DNA of 64,000 nucleotides, taken from Dioscorea cayenensis subsp. rotundata. Its lineage: Eukaryota; Streptophyta; Magnoliopsida; Dioscoreales; Dioscoreaceae. Under the pieces are notes generated by a model. The model was not told the DNA's origin. It saw only the letters and a list, made by a program, of their open reading frames with translations, and ran no database searches. A program made the translations under genes and the position numbers. The stretch lies in contig NC_052473.1 of NCBI RefSeq assembly GCF_009730915.1, forward strand, positions 16,760,100 to 16,824,099, read 5' to 3'. Below are positions 13,152 to 23,969 of this stretch, in pieces (the stretch's first letter is position 1; every line of letters begins with the position of its first letter).

Positions 13152-13870
13152 TATTATAACATTTTAGATAAGATATGATTTTTTTTCATTATATCCCTTT
13201 AATCTAATAAAATCACCCAAAAAAATTATTTTTTAAAAAAACTTTAAAATAAAGAAAATTTTCATGCCTTTTCTTTCTACACATTTTTTATATGAATATA
13301 TATTTATCAAAAAAATTGGTTGGAGATGAGAACAATATTAAAATTAAGTTATTTTTTTTTCAAATATTAAGATGGAGAAGTAATTTATATTTATTTAAAA
13401 TAATTAAGTCTGATTTAATTAATATTAATAAAAAATAAAATATTTTAACATTAAAATTTAAGCTTTTTTTTTAACAATAAACACATTTATTATTAAACAA
13501 TTTTAGTATTGAGATAAAAATGTTATGAATTTTAATATATTTATCCCTTTTAAGTTAGAAATATAAAAATAATATTCCTTCCGGTCCATTTTTATTTATC
13601 TATTTTTATTAATAAAATCGGTTGAAATTAATTGATAATCTAAATTTTATAAAAAAACATTGTATTAAATTACCCTTATTTAAAATATATTTTGAAAAAT
13701 ATATATTTGAATATAATTTACTGCAAGTTGTAGAGATAGATTATATATAAAAAGTAAATTTGAAAAAACAATATTTAATATTTTATAAAATTTAACATAA
13801 TTTATTTATTAAATTATTCAAACTGGACTAGGTCAAATTGAGCTAAAATTTGTATGATGTAAACGAAGCC
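13152..13870. other. AT-rich intergenic DNA
   Basis: No gene. The tract near 13576-13600 (TTCCTTCCGGTCCATTTTTATTTATC) resembles the ends of plant Stowaway/Mariner-type MITEs, without a recognised partner. Confidence 0.4.
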
Positions 13871-13873
13871 AAA

Positions 13874-14051
13874 AATTTAATTGGGCCTACGTATTTAAGT
13901 CCAGCCCGGCTCATTGAACTATTTTTGTTAAGCTCAAATTCTATAGTTTTTGTGTTGGAAGCCCAAATTTAATTGGGCCTACGCATTTAAGTCCAGCCCG
14001 GCTCATTGAACTATTTTGTTAAAGCTCAAATTCTATAGTTTTTGTGTTGGA
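13874..14051 (+). promoter_or_regulatory. Two tandem ~85-bp repeats with Site II motifs
   Basis: The block AATTTAATTGGGCCTACG...GTGTTGGA occurs twice with a 92-bp period. Each copy contains TGGGCC (13882-13887, 13974-13979), the core of the plant Site II element, which is common in promoters of ribosomal and snoRNA genes. It lies 350-520 bp upstream of the first snoRNA-like unit, and is therefore a candidate promoter region. Confidence 0.45.
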
Positions 14052-14111
14052 TTTGGACTATTGGAATCCAGGATCACTCAACTCATCGCTAGACCTAAGC
14101 ACGAGTGCTAC

Positions 14112-14395
14112 TCAATAAATACCAAGCTAATGGTGCCACTAACAATTGTCCATTTGTGAGTGAGGATTTTGAAAAGAGGAGAAGAGAATTCGAGGCGCTG
14201 CGGAAAAGGGTTGGTAGTCCCAAAGCTCTGCCCTCGTTTCCTTCGCCGCTCTCTCTTCTCTTCAAGCTCTGTGATTCCTCTTCATCTCATGGCGCCGCCA
14301 CCTTCTTCTCTTTCTCTTCACATTCCCAATCTTGTTGCTGTTGTTGTTGTTGTTGTTGTTGTTGCTGTTGCTTCTCTTTCTCTTGTCTCGCTTTG
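14112..14395 (+). promoter_or_regulatory. Degenerate TATA and leader of the plus-strand snoRNA-like series
   Basis: CAATAAATACCAAGC (14113-14127) aligns with TATAAATACCAAGC upstream of the minus-strand series at 53.3 kb, so the TATA is weakened here. The leader that follows (AAAAGGGTTGGTAGTCCCAAAGCTCTG ... GGCGCC) is shared with 53090-53300 and 41089-41340 on the opposite strand. It contains a (GTT)n tract at 14333-14370 and no conserved reading frame. Confidence 0.45.
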
Positions 14396-14643
14396 GAGGC
14401 AATGACGATGCCCTAATCACCTTCCAATGCGAAGGTGTGTGTGATGTCTCCATCAGTTGATGGATTCCTCTTCTTTCCTGCTCCTCTCTTCTCTCTCTAT
14501 GCAGCGATGGTGTAGTGGCTCGGATGGCTTGCTCTTCAGCAGGCAACCGCTGCTACCGTTCTCGTAGAGGGAGGGGTTGGTGTGGTGTGGGAGAAGAGGA
14601 GGGGTCTTGGTGATATCATGGATTAATGGCGAATCTGAGCCTC
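14396..14643 (+). ncRNA. Large C/D-like RNA heading the series (family 8)
   Basis: Terminal stem GAGGC (14396-14400) pairs with GCCTC (14639-14643). Box C is the variant ATGACGA (14402-14408) and box D is CTGA (14635-14638). At 248 nt it is twice the size of the other units. An internal hairpin near 14508-14562 has arms GCTTGC...GCAGGC inside GTAGTGG...CCGCTGCT. Paralogues lie at 40839-41088 and 52843-53089 (minus). This copy has the only canonical box D; the others read CCGA. Confidence 0.5.
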
Positions 14644-14806
14644 TTCTCTGTGATTCTATAAGGTTGCTCAAGCTCGGCTCATTCAGAGCCCTAACTATTT
14701 CTCTGCTTAACTACTACTAGTACTACTGCCAATGATGATGATGCTGCTGCTGCTGCTGCTGATGATGATACTTATTAATCGCAATGCTGCGCTCTTGTGT
14801 TCGCTT

Positions 14807-14921
14807 GGCTGTGATGATTTGCCCTAGAAGAGTCTCGACATCGAGTGGCGTGGCAGCTACTGCTGCAGTCCTTGATTCAGTTGTTTATCTCTGATAAAAA
14901 AAAAGGTCAGATCTGAGCCTC
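14807..14921 (+). ncRNA. Box C/D snoRNA-like unit, family 1
   Basis: Box C GTGATGA (14811-14817) follows a TTGGC stem arm; box D CTGA (14913-14916) is followed by GCCTC, giving 3 strong stem pairs. The central hairpin GGCAGC-TACT-GCTGC lies about 14848-14865. An imperfect C' (TGATAAA) precedes the candidate guide AAAAGGTCAGAT just upstream of box D. Confidence 0.65.
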
Positions 14922-14951
14922 CTCCTCCTCCTCCTCCTCCTCTTCCTCTCC

Positions 14952-14992
<41 letters not shown>

Positions 14993-14996
14993 CATA
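14922..14996. repeat. (CCT)n, (CT)n and (TA)n microsatellites
   Basis: Three adjoining simple repeats directly after the first family 1 unit. A similar arrangement (TA/GA tracts by family 1 units) is found on the minus strand at 60008-60066 and 63524-63555. Confidence 0.9.
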
Positions 14997-15165
14997 TGAT
15001 AAATGTGGGGCGAGCCACGAGCCTCAACCATGAAGTTGGGAGGGGCTTGAACTCGCGACCTTTGAACTCTTTGCTGCTACTGCTACTACTAGCATGATGA
15101 AGATGACGGTGATGATAACGATGATGTTGCCATTATAAATGCCAATGCTGCACTCTTTCTTTTGC

Positions 15166-15259
15166 GTGGCTGTGATGATTTGACATAGAAGAGTCTCAAG
15201 ATCGAGTGGCGTGGCAGCCACTGCTGCAGCCCTTGATTCAGTGTTTATCTCTGAGCCTC
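15166..15259 (+). ncRNA. Family 1 C/D unit with the guide region deleted
   Basis: Box C GTGATGA (15172-15178) and stem GTGGC/GCCTC are intact, but the 3' part reads TTATCTCTGAGCCTC. The segment between the two CTGA-like motifs of the family (TCTGATAAA...GATCTGAGCC) has dropped out, so box D (15251-15254) comes straight after the C'/D' position. The guide upstream of box D differs from its relatives, so this copy is probably altered or inactive. Confidence 0.5.
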
Positions 15260-15367
15260 TTGCTTCTTGGTTCCTCTAAAAATGATGAAGGAAAAGAAAG
15301 GAAGGCAATGCTATCAAAATAAATAAATAAATAAATAAAAAAATCATCCAAGGTGAGCACTATGGCT

Positions 15368-15509
15368 AGCTGTGATGATTTGACCTCAAAGTGTATTAGG
15401 TTTAAATGGCGGGGCAGCTTAAGGTGAGGGGTGATTCTCCATGCCGCTTCTGCAGCCATCCCTAATTCTTGTTTCGGCATTTTGCTTGATTCAAGGTCAG
15501 ATCTGAGCT
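15368..15509 (+). ncRNA. Box C/D snoRNA-like unit, family 4
   Basis: Terminal stem AGC (15368-15370) pairs with GCT (15507-15509), replacing the GGC/GCC pair of family 1: a compensatory change. Box C 15372-15378, box D 15503-15506, candidate guide TTCAAGGTCAGAT. The internal hairpin has arms ATGGCGGGGCAGC (from about 15407) and GCTTCTGCAGCCAT. Confidence 0.65.
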
Positions 15510-15667
15510 TGACATATTGCCTTCTCCTTGTCATGCTTCCACTGCTTCTTTTATTGTCTCTCTGTCTGTCTGTGTGTATGTGTGTGTGTATATATATATA
15601 TATATGTTTGTATGACATCTCTATCCTTGAGTTGTCTTCTTTGTTGCTTTCTTATCTCTTTGTAGCA

Positions 15668-15724
15668 ATGGTGAAGCAGTTTGGATGGTCTGCTTCTCTG
15701 CAGGAAACCACTGCTCCTGTTCTT
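15668..15724 (+). ncRNA. Hairpin unit related to family 8 (short form)
   Basis: ATGGTGAAGCAG...GGTCTGC-TTCTC-TGCAGGAAACCACTGCTCCTGT folds as a hairpin like that inside the family 8 RNA. ATGACATC upstream (about 15614) may be a worn box C; the expected box D region (TTAATGGTGCTCACATGCACC) has lost CTGA. Paralogues lie at 40076-40130, 44850-44904 and 61261-61316 (minus). Function uncertain. Confidence 0.4.
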
Positions 15725-15890
15725 CTGGAGATAATTGGGGCCAAAGAAGAGGGCTCTTGGTGGTAGGATGGATTAATGGTGCTCACATGCACCTCGTTTG
15801 CAGCCTTTCTGGTGGTGGTCATGTTGGTGGTGGTGTTGGTGATGAGGCTTAGTTCTCTTGCAATGGCAATGTTGTTAGCCATGTCTCAAT

Positions 15891-16012
15891 GAGGCTATGA
15901 TGATTGCCCAAATGGCCTTACAAGAGTCTCTAGATCAAGTGGCGTGGCAGCTATTGCTGCAGTCCTTGATTTAGTGTTCATCTCTGATAGAAAGGGTTAC
16001 ATCTGAGCCTCT
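15891..16012 (+). ncRNA. Box C/D snoRNA-like unit, family 2
   Basis: Stem GAGGC (15891-15895) pairs with GCCTC (16008-16012), box C ATGATGA (15897-15903), box D CTGA (16004-16007). Candidate guide is AAAGGGTTACAT after a C'-like TGATAGA. The same guide occurs in five minus-strand copies, so it has been kept through duplication. Confidence 0.7.
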
Positions 16013-16211
16013 TGTTTCTTGTTTCGTTTGAACAAAATGAAGCAAAAGAATAGAGACAATATTGTTGACAACAAGAACAAGAGCAACAAGGATAATAATA
16101 ATAATGATAATAATAATAAGTCAAATGAGGTCAGCATTAGATTTCAGGCCAGAAGAAGGTTTGCTTATCTGCAAGCCCTATAAGTTTTCCTAGTTTATGA
16201 CTTCATTTTCT

Positions 16212-16356
16212 GAGGTTGTGATGATTTGTCCTCAAGTTTCGGGTTTAAAATGGCGTGGCAGCCCTGGTGACCTGCAAATCCACAGGTCACCACTGCAGCC
16301 ATCTTTGATTCTGGTTCTTGAATTGTGTTTGATGAAAAGGACTGAATCTGAACCTC
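16212..16356 (+). ncRNA. Box C/D snoRNA-like unit, family 3, with a long perfect hairpin
   Basis: Stem GAGGT (16212-16216) pairs with ACCTC (16352-16356), a compensatory swap relative to GAGGC/GCCTC. Box C GTGATGA 16218-16224, box D 16348-16351. A perfect C' TGATGA (16330-16335) lies before the guide AAAAGGACTGAAT. Between C and C' is a long hairpin: TGGTGACCTG pairs perfectly with CAGGTCACCA, extended by ATGGC..GGCAG and CTGCAGCCAT. Confidence 0.7.
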
Positions 16357-16405
16357 TCTCTAGTCCCTCTCATAAGGAACTGATTGCAACCAAAGCTAAA
16401 AAAGG

Positions 16406-16627
16406 TAGCCAACGACCTTCGGGTCTATTGGTATACGGGTCGCCGATAGAGGTCTCACCACTCGTCGATTCTTGGCTGAGGGCACATTTCTGGGAGTTAT
16501 GAATAGTGATTGTGTATGGGTGGTTCCAGCGCCCACGTGTGTTCGGCCCCGTCCTCACTTATTCCACCGAGGCTTGTGCACATCCCTGGGTCTCTAGTGA
16601 GTTCTCCCCGCTCCTCTTTCAAAAAGC
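16406..16627 (+). mobile_element. SINE-like retroposon, copy 1
   Basis: The 222-bp insert starts TAGCCAACGACCTTCGGG and ends CTCCTCTTTCAAAAAGC. It is flanked by the perfect 11-bp duplication GCTAAAAAAGG (16395-16405 and 16628-16638). Paralogous snoRNA modules at 39400 and 44100 (minus) carry the same flanks without it, an empty-site proof of insertion. A second copy is at 28125-28352. Confidence 0.85.
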
Positions 16628-17164
16628 GCTAAAAAAGGCATCGAATGATGACAAATGATATTGTAAAGGAAGAGAATTAACACTCCCATCCCTAATTAGA
16701 GGTTGAGGGTTTGAGGAGGGTTGTCCATGTCGCTCACAAACGAAACAATGAGGAAGGGAAGGGGAAGTATTTTCTATTGCCTGGTTGCATGAAGGGAACA
16801 AGATGCGTCTTCAAATGAATAAATAATGATTGGAGTCTACGTTTTTACTAGATGACAACAATAACACAATAAAGACTACATGATTCAATCTTAAACATAA
16901 AGCTTTATAAGGGTATGTAGGCAAAACATAAATTTTATCTGGTTTATATATATATAGATAGATAGATATATGCAAGTAAACCACTTTAGTGGTTTGCATA
17001 GTCCAATATGTAAAGGCACCGTGTATGTTTATAATGTCGACTCAGGTGAAAATAACAATTCAAAGCTGGTGCATGCATTTCATTCCATCCATTTCATTTT
17101 TCCAAACATGACTTTTGTGTTCCTTCATCTTCATCTTATTTCTTGTCTCCATTTATGGTGTGAA

Positions 17165-17413
17165 GGGGCTGTGATGATTCCCCTGAAACCAACTTTGTGT
17201 TGGATTGAAGGAAAAGAGAAAGTCCATGGCTTTTTTACTTGTCACCCCTGAAAAATAGTGAACTTACCAAACACCCCCTTAATCTGTAGAAATATGAAAA
17301 ACCTGAAATTGGAATGGAGATGGATGGCGAGGCACATGAAGGCTGGCTAGAGTTTGCTGGCTACCATCTGCAGCCATTATCATCTTATTGGTAGCAGGGT
17401 GAAACTGAGCCTC
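17165..17413 (+). ncRNA. Box C/D-like unit, family 5, with internal insertion
   Basis: Stem GGGGC/GCCTC surrounds box C GTGATGA (17171-17177) and box D CTGA (17405-17408). Compared with the 147-nt paralogue at 43101-43247, about 110 bp (near 17229-17338, starting CTTTTTTACTTGTCACCCC) has been added between CCATGG and CTGGCTAG. The hairpin GGCTGGCTAG...CTGGCTACC and CTGCAGCCAT arm remain. Probably no longer functional. Confidence 0.5.
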
Positions 17414-17429
17414 TTTTTCATTTTCTGGT

Positions 17430-18840
17430 ATGAGTTCTGCATTAACCTAATAAGTAATGGTTATGAAAAGTTTGATACTGCCTCTATCATTTTAGGAGGC
17501 AACAACACTATAGTTCTCTGATTTAGGCAACTGATTATCTTAGTCTTTCTGAAGTTTTCTCCTCCAGAGTATGTTGTTTAATTGGCATCTCAGTCAGTGT
17601 AGTTTGGCATTGTGCTGTCTGCATTGCATTGCCATAAAAGTCCACATAGGGTGGGGTTCCAAAATTGTTGCTATTGAGACTGCGAACAAGTTTGCCATGT
17701 TCTTTTTCAAGATTGCAGTTGGAGATGGGATCAATCAAAGTGGTTATATTTAGTAGAAAGAGCTAAATGAAGACTTGCCCAAATTTGTGATAACAGCTAT
17801 GGTAAGTTTTTCATTGGATTTATTTCTGATGCTATGGTAATAACTTTATTCTGTTTGGTCTTCAGGCATACCAAGAGGATCTGTGGCTTAGCACAGTTTT
17901 GGCTGTTGTTTCAGCACATGAGATAACATTCAGGCAAGCCTAAAGAAAATCTCAAGTTCGGTGCATTCTTATAACTGATTTCTTGTAATTTTCACTACCA
18001 ACTGTGAAGCATCATGGTTTGTCTAGCGTAACTATTTTCAAAACCCTAAGTATTTGAAAGTCATCTTGCTAGATTGTTAAGCATTCAGTATAGCTTCATG
18101 GATAATTTTACTTGTATCAAGAGAGCCATTGAAGTGACTCTTTTGTTGTGGCATTTAAGTGAAAATTGTGCATGGAGAAAGTGATCAGCATGTTTGCTTC
18201 TATCATTTACTGGTTCTTTCTGGTGTTGTTTAGGGATATGTGGTATAATTATTAGATCATTGATCATGCCTCGACCAAGAACTACATGTTTTTATGATTT
18301 GTTGCACTGATATTTTAACGAACTTGCAAATATGATATTTAATCATTGAGTCCATAATTTAATAAAAAGTGTTGCCTTTGTCAACCATGTACTATATTTA
18401 TATTGGAGCTAGCTAATAATCGATTATGGGTCCATATGTGGAATATAACTTGAGGCTTAATGTTTAATATATTGTATTATCTTGTTGTCTCCTTTTTTTT
18501 TAGGGGAAATCACTGCTGTTTAACATAGGTGGGGGTTCAAGTGACGTTTTATCTTAGTGACCGTGTGAGATTGTGCTTGATCAAGTGATTGGTCAATAAT
18601 ATATACCAAGAAGTGATGCAATCTCAAATCAGTGTTATTATTCACATGATTTTTGTCTAAATGTTTTTTGTTTTTCTCAGGGCAATTTTATGCTGCAAAT
18701 GGCAGGCAGTGCTTCAGACACCCTTCCATGTTTGAAGAATTTTACCTTGATGCTTGATATCTTAATTTTGATGTCTGGGTTTGGGATCCAGGTTTTCCTG
18801 TACTTTGTTATGCTGGTCTATCTCTCAATTACAGGTTGAT
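17430..18840 (+). pseudogene. Exon-like block A, decayed (copy 1 of 3)
   Basis: This block recurs inverted at 41890-43060 and 34000-35140. It contains exon-like pieces: 17713-17801 (ends ACAGCTATG|GTAAG; reads NQSGYI, two stops, then KELNEDLPKFVITAM) and 17866-17933 (after TTCAG; AYQEDLWLSTVLAVVSAHE). In the copy at 42770-42858 the first piece is open (NQPGYICKEQNEDLPKFAIT). It may be the remains of a protein gene or exons of a snoRNA host transcript. The protein was not recognised. Confidence 0.4.
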
Positions 18841-18952
18841 TAAATGGTCACTGATGGCTTTGTTTTTATCTCAGCATGTTTTTGTTTTTGAAATGAACTA
18901 TTAATCTGACTCAATCCATTCTCATTCTCATTATTATTGCTAGTGCTGTTAC

Positions 18953-19085
18953 TGCTTTTGCTTCTCTTCTTTCATGTTGCTTGCTAGTGCTGTTGCTGCT
19001 TTTGCTTCTCTTCTTTCATGTTGCTTTGGAGGCAATGACAATTGCCCTTTGCTGCACTTATTTGCTGTGATTTGCCCCAGAAAAT
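18953..19085 (+). other. Truncated end of the plus-strand series
   Basis: TGCTAGTGCTGTTGCTGCTTTTGCTTCTCTTCTTTCATGTTGCT occurs twice in tandem here in near-identical form, followed by GGAGGCAATGACAATTGCCC (about 19026), which matches the box C start of family 8, and a GCTGTGATTTGCCCC fragment. Homology to the cluster stops near 19085. Confidence 0.45.
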
Positions 19086-21230
19086 TTAGTAGAATTTGAT
19101 GTTAAACACATTACATTTTCATGGACAACAATAAACATTACATTTCACTCATTTCACAATATCTAAAATGGTAAAGAATACCAAATCAACAAGAAAAAAC
19201 AACAAAATCCAATCTTTATACTAAAGCCACAAACAAACACAGATAACAAGAACGGAAAACAAGAAAGATCAGTGTTGCTTGAAATTGAAGTTCATGAAAG
19301 AGAGACGTAATTGAAAGCTAGACAAGAAAAATTATGTTACATTTTACATGAACAAGAACAGGATGGAAAGAAATCGAAAAGTACGACAAATTTCTCATAG
19401 AAACAAAGTTTAATTTATTTTAATAATACATTTAAATTCTACAGAAAAGAAAAAAAAAAAGAAAAAAGAAAAAAAGAAGGGTACTAGAGATGACGCGAGA
19501 CCCTTCTCCCCTCAGTAGCAGCATCACCTCAAGGACATGTTAACAGTTGAAAATGTCTACACAAGCAAACAAGAAAACCAAAATGTTATCTCAAGAAGCT
19601 TGATAAGCAAAACCATGGCTTCATAGAAATAAATAAAATATGAATGAATTATATAATTACAAGAATTATAATTCTAAAAATATGAATACTAAGGATTCAA
19701 TTAATTTCAAAAATTATAAAAATTCTATGACTCAATGTAAAATATGGGTAATTTACTATTTACCATTAGTTTCCAGCATCATAATCATCAATATCAACTA
19801 TATCAGTATCATCAGCAGCATCATCATTTTTGGGTCTCCCCAACATCTCCATAGCATCAGGTAGCCATCAATGCTTCTCCAATGAATGTTAGAGTTTATA
19901 TTGCAAATTCATGCTTAAGAGGGAATGGGAATGGGAATAGGAATGTGAATGTTAATGTGGGAAGAAAAATAAAAAGTTGTATTGTGAGGAGACTTTATTA
20001 GTGAAGGAAAAAAGAAAAGGTAAAAGAAATATGATCAATACATATAAACTAAATGATATTCATATAGAAAATATGAGTAATGTTTAATAATAAAGAAATT
20101 TTTATTTATAAAATATTTTGAATATCAATTTTGCATTTTAATTATTATAATTAATTATTTTAAAATAAAAAATTTTATTTAATTGAATCTCCACAAAAGT
20201 AAAAGTGTTATTTTACTTTAACCATTATAATTAAAATTTTAAATTTAGTAATTAATATTAATAAATATTAATAATTTTTATTTATTATAATAACTTATTT
20301 AAATAAATTATTTTTGTAATTAAATATTTATTTGATGTAAAATGTGCATTTTATAACCATTCACATTCATTCCCTGCTTTTTGAGGGAGATGAGTATGTT
20401 TGATGATGGGAATGAGATTCCCGGGACTTGTTACCTTCTAATACATACCTAAAAGTAGGAATATATCAGCGTAAATGATTTCCCCATCCAAATACCCTTT
20501 AAAAGAATCAACATTAAAATAGAAAATTCAAGAAAAAAATCACTTGCAATATACGGTGAACATTGCCCTAACTTTAATTTACTAATTCTGTAAACATAAA
20601 TTATTTAACTATGAAGGATGACTTCTCACAACAGAGCCTAAGAATTTCCACAAATCCAAATGCTCACTTTGTTCAACAAATGTGGTGGAAGATAATGTTT
20701 TGGGGAAAAAAAAATGGTGTAATAATAATTAGGAAAAAAACGAATAATGCAAATTATCATTTATTCAAGTGAACTTTATTTATGGGATGAGGTTGAGTTC
20801 TTTTCTGATGGTGCGACAGACTGATGTGAGATATTTAAGAAGTTTAAGTTTAGGTCACTCGAATTTTTAACGAATAGATAAAACTCAAATGAGAAATAGA
20901 ATTTTTAGGAATTGGCTGAAAAAAAAAACCTTAATTGAAATTTTTTGAATGTGAAAAAAAGACAAGAGAAAAAAATTAAAGAAAACTGCAAGTTGAACCA
21001 AGCAAAGATACAAATCTTCAGTCACTAGTCTGTTTGGCCCCCTTTTTCCTTCTTTTCTCTATTTATATTTGGTTCTCATTCCTCAAACTATCTCTAGTCT
21101 TTACTACATAACACTTGTCTTTAACCATTGTTGCATACATTTCGGAACACTAAAATATATATAGAACTTATTAGATTTGTTTAGTTGCTTTCCATACTAA
21201 TATGGATGGATTTTTTTTTTCTCCATTATA
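19086..21230. other. Intergenic, AT-rich
   Basis: No gene found. GAGGGAATGGGAATGGGAATAGG (about 19918) and CATTCATTCCCTGCTTTTTG (about 20366) look like opposing ends of a MITE-like element, without a resolved target duplication. Confidence 0.35.
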
Positions 21231-23452
21231 AGACACATTCTCAAGAGGATCCACCTTGGACGGTGTGGAAGAGTCTTCAATCATTACAAGAAATTCAAGA
21301 ACAGGTTCACGAAATGTACTTTGATGAAGCTATGTTGGCTCGTTTTTAAAAGGCCCTCGAGTTAAATGTCCAAAATGATTCTAAAGCATTTAAGGAAGCT
21401 AAGCTACTGATGATGATGATAATAATAACCAGATTTATCTTTTTATCAATATTAGTTTTCTCAAATTTCTGCAAGATAGATGCAGAGGTCTTGGCGATCA
21501 TGACCATTTATCAAGTCCTAATTAATCATTCCCCTAGAGTTTATGATCTTGGTTTTTTTTTTTTACTTGTGTCACACCATAAGAAGTTTCAGAGAGCTTA
21601 TCTTTCCCATCCCAACAAGGATCTGTCAAAGTTTTAGGCCTCCCTATTTTCTCGAAGCATTTTGAAAGTTTGTCAATGGATATCGATTAATGGTTTCAAG
21701 ACATTGAACATTTTAAAGATGCACTACGCAATTTCATTATTAAACGGAATTTTTTTAACTTATAAGTTTATGCTTAGTATATAACATTTCCATTTAATGT
21801 TATAGGTTTCTGTCTATAATTTAGTGTTTTTGAATGCTATCACCTTTTTCTATTTGGCTTCATTTGTTCCATCCTCACTTTGATACCTACATCAACATGG
21901 ATTCATTTTTGAAGAGCATATCCTTTAACTATGTTATGTTTCCATCCTAGCAAAGATTTGTCGAAGTTTTGGCCATCTCTATTTCATCGGAGCATTCTGA
22001 AAGTGTGTTGTTGAAAGTCAATAAATAATGATTCCTAGATATTGAACATTTGTAAGATATACCATGTAATTTTGGTAACAAACAAAAATTTTAAATTTAC
22101 CTTCATAAAAGATGATATTCAAAGGATAACTGAATTGTATAGAGCCTTTTTACTTATTAAATTATCTATCCACATATTATATTAGATATTCACTTAATAT
22201 AACAGGTTTCTATGTATTATACAAAGTTTCCCTTTAATATAGTGGTTTTTTTTCTTATTAACTGCAATTTTTGCTTAATATATTATGGTTATCTTAAATA
22301 TTTGTTGTTCTCATTTAGTACCTACATTTTTCATTTATAATAAGTTCAAGCTCATTAAATATTGTGTAACCATTGCTAACATTCTCTTCTATGGAAAACT
22401 TACCGATATCCAGACATACATAAGAAGATTAAGGAAATACCTCTATTTTGCTCTCTCCAAACTCGATTACATGGCAGTTATTGAAGAGTTTTCATTGCAT
22501 GCTTTCTCCAAGCTCTATTACATGGTAGTTAAAGTTTTAATCAATTTTATATCTTCTTTCAACTATTTTTCTTTAAATTCTATAATTTTAAAAATATTCC
22601 TTTTCTTTTCCAAAGCTTAAATATACAAGGGTTTAATATTTTTTATATTTGTAATCTTTTAATTCTTATTCTTTAGGTTTTACTTGTAAATAACAACTAC
22701 ATAATATACATAAACATGAATAGATGAACTTATAAATGAATTTAAAATCAACCATAACATAAATCTTCTTTTCATTCACCGGATAATTTTCAATTAAAAA
22801 AAAAAAACCCCAAACAACATAAAACAATGAACCCTAAATATTTTGGGAATAAGGTTTCACTAAAAGACAAACACAAAGTAAATAAAAACCCCGGTTTGGT
22901 CATTGCCCATCCGTGTAGCCTTTTATACCTTGTAGTTTGTGGTTCATCTCTAGCATCTTCATGGCAGTTCCCTCTCACCGATGTAGTTCACAATCAAATG
23001 ATAATAATATAAAGCCTTTTTTGGGGAATAAGAAGATCTAACAAACATAAAAGATTAAATGCAAGATTCAAGAAATAAAAAAATATAAAATAAAATCATG
23101 AAACTAATAAGAGAGAATGTCTTCAAAGGTGAAACTTCAGGTGGATTGAAAGATGATGGTATGCTTGTTTAAAAAAAAATGAAGAAGAGTTTCTTAGGCC
23201 ACAAACCATTTTTATCAATTAAGTATTTTTTAGAGAATGGTAACTAATCTGATTGTGAATGTGGGTCTTAAAATTAAAATACAAAATGTTTAAAGTGTTT
23301 ATTTTATGAGGGGCATTATTGTTAATTTTGAACAAAATTAACTCTATTAGTGGATGGAAGAGTTGAAAAGTTACTTAAGAGAAAAAAAGTAGAGTTTTTT
23401 ATTTTTTTTATTATTTTTTTAATACTCAAAGTTGAATAGACTATGTGTGGAT
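21231..23452. other. Intergenic with gene-like scraps
   Basis: A 35-codon stretch at 21246-21348 (DPPWTVWKSLQSLQEIQEQVHEMYFDEAML) looks coding but is isolated. Imperfect direct repeats follow (CAACAAGGATCTGTCAAAG at about 21612 and GCAAAGATTTGTCGAAG at about 21949), suggesting an old duplicated transposon fragment. Nothing could be assigned. Confidence 0.3.
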
Positions 23453-23969
23453 TAGGGGTGAGCAAAACCGGGTACCCGACCCGGTTTTTAAAACCGGATC
23501 GGGTACCCGATTTTTCGGATCGGCAAAAGCTGACCAGATCTCGATCTGGCTTAAACCGGATACTAAAAAATCGGGTACCCGGTTTAAACCGGATCGGATA
23601 TCGGATATCCGGATCCAAATTAAGTTTCATCTACTCCATGGATTTTTTTTTTTTTATATAACAACAACAATATTCATAAAAAAACAAATATGGAAAACTC
23701 AGAACTTTATAAAGAGAATTAAAACCTTACATTATTCTCCCCACAAAAAAATTCAAAAAAATAATAAAAAGTTTCACCGATCTTAGACATAAAGATTTGA
23801 AATTTTTTTCCTTTTACTTTTAGCCCTATAAGAGTTTAAATTTATTAATATGTGTATATATATAATAATGTAACTATATAAGTAATTCTTTAAGTATTTA
23901 AACAAGGGATTTTAATTTTTTTTTAAAACCGGATATCGGATCGGATTCGGATTTTTTTGCTCACCCCTA
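23453..23969. mobile_element. hAT-like MITE
   Basis: TAGGGGTGAGCAAA at the left end is inverted as TTTGCTCACCCCTA at the right; next to the termini are GC-rich stretches of ACCGG, GGATCGG and CGGATATCCGG. These ends and the 517-bp length fit non-autonomous hAT elements common in plants. No matching 8-bp target duplication was visible. Confidence 0.55.

Noticed and set aside
12067-13178. Three open frames of about 345-366 codons
   Set aside because: They are almost entirely the 1000-N gap.
14105-14546. Overlapping frames with poly-Cys, poly-Val and poly-Asn runs
   Set aside because: Translations of the (GTT)n microsatellite in the snoRNA leader; frames are not kept in the copies at 41.2 and 53.2 kb.
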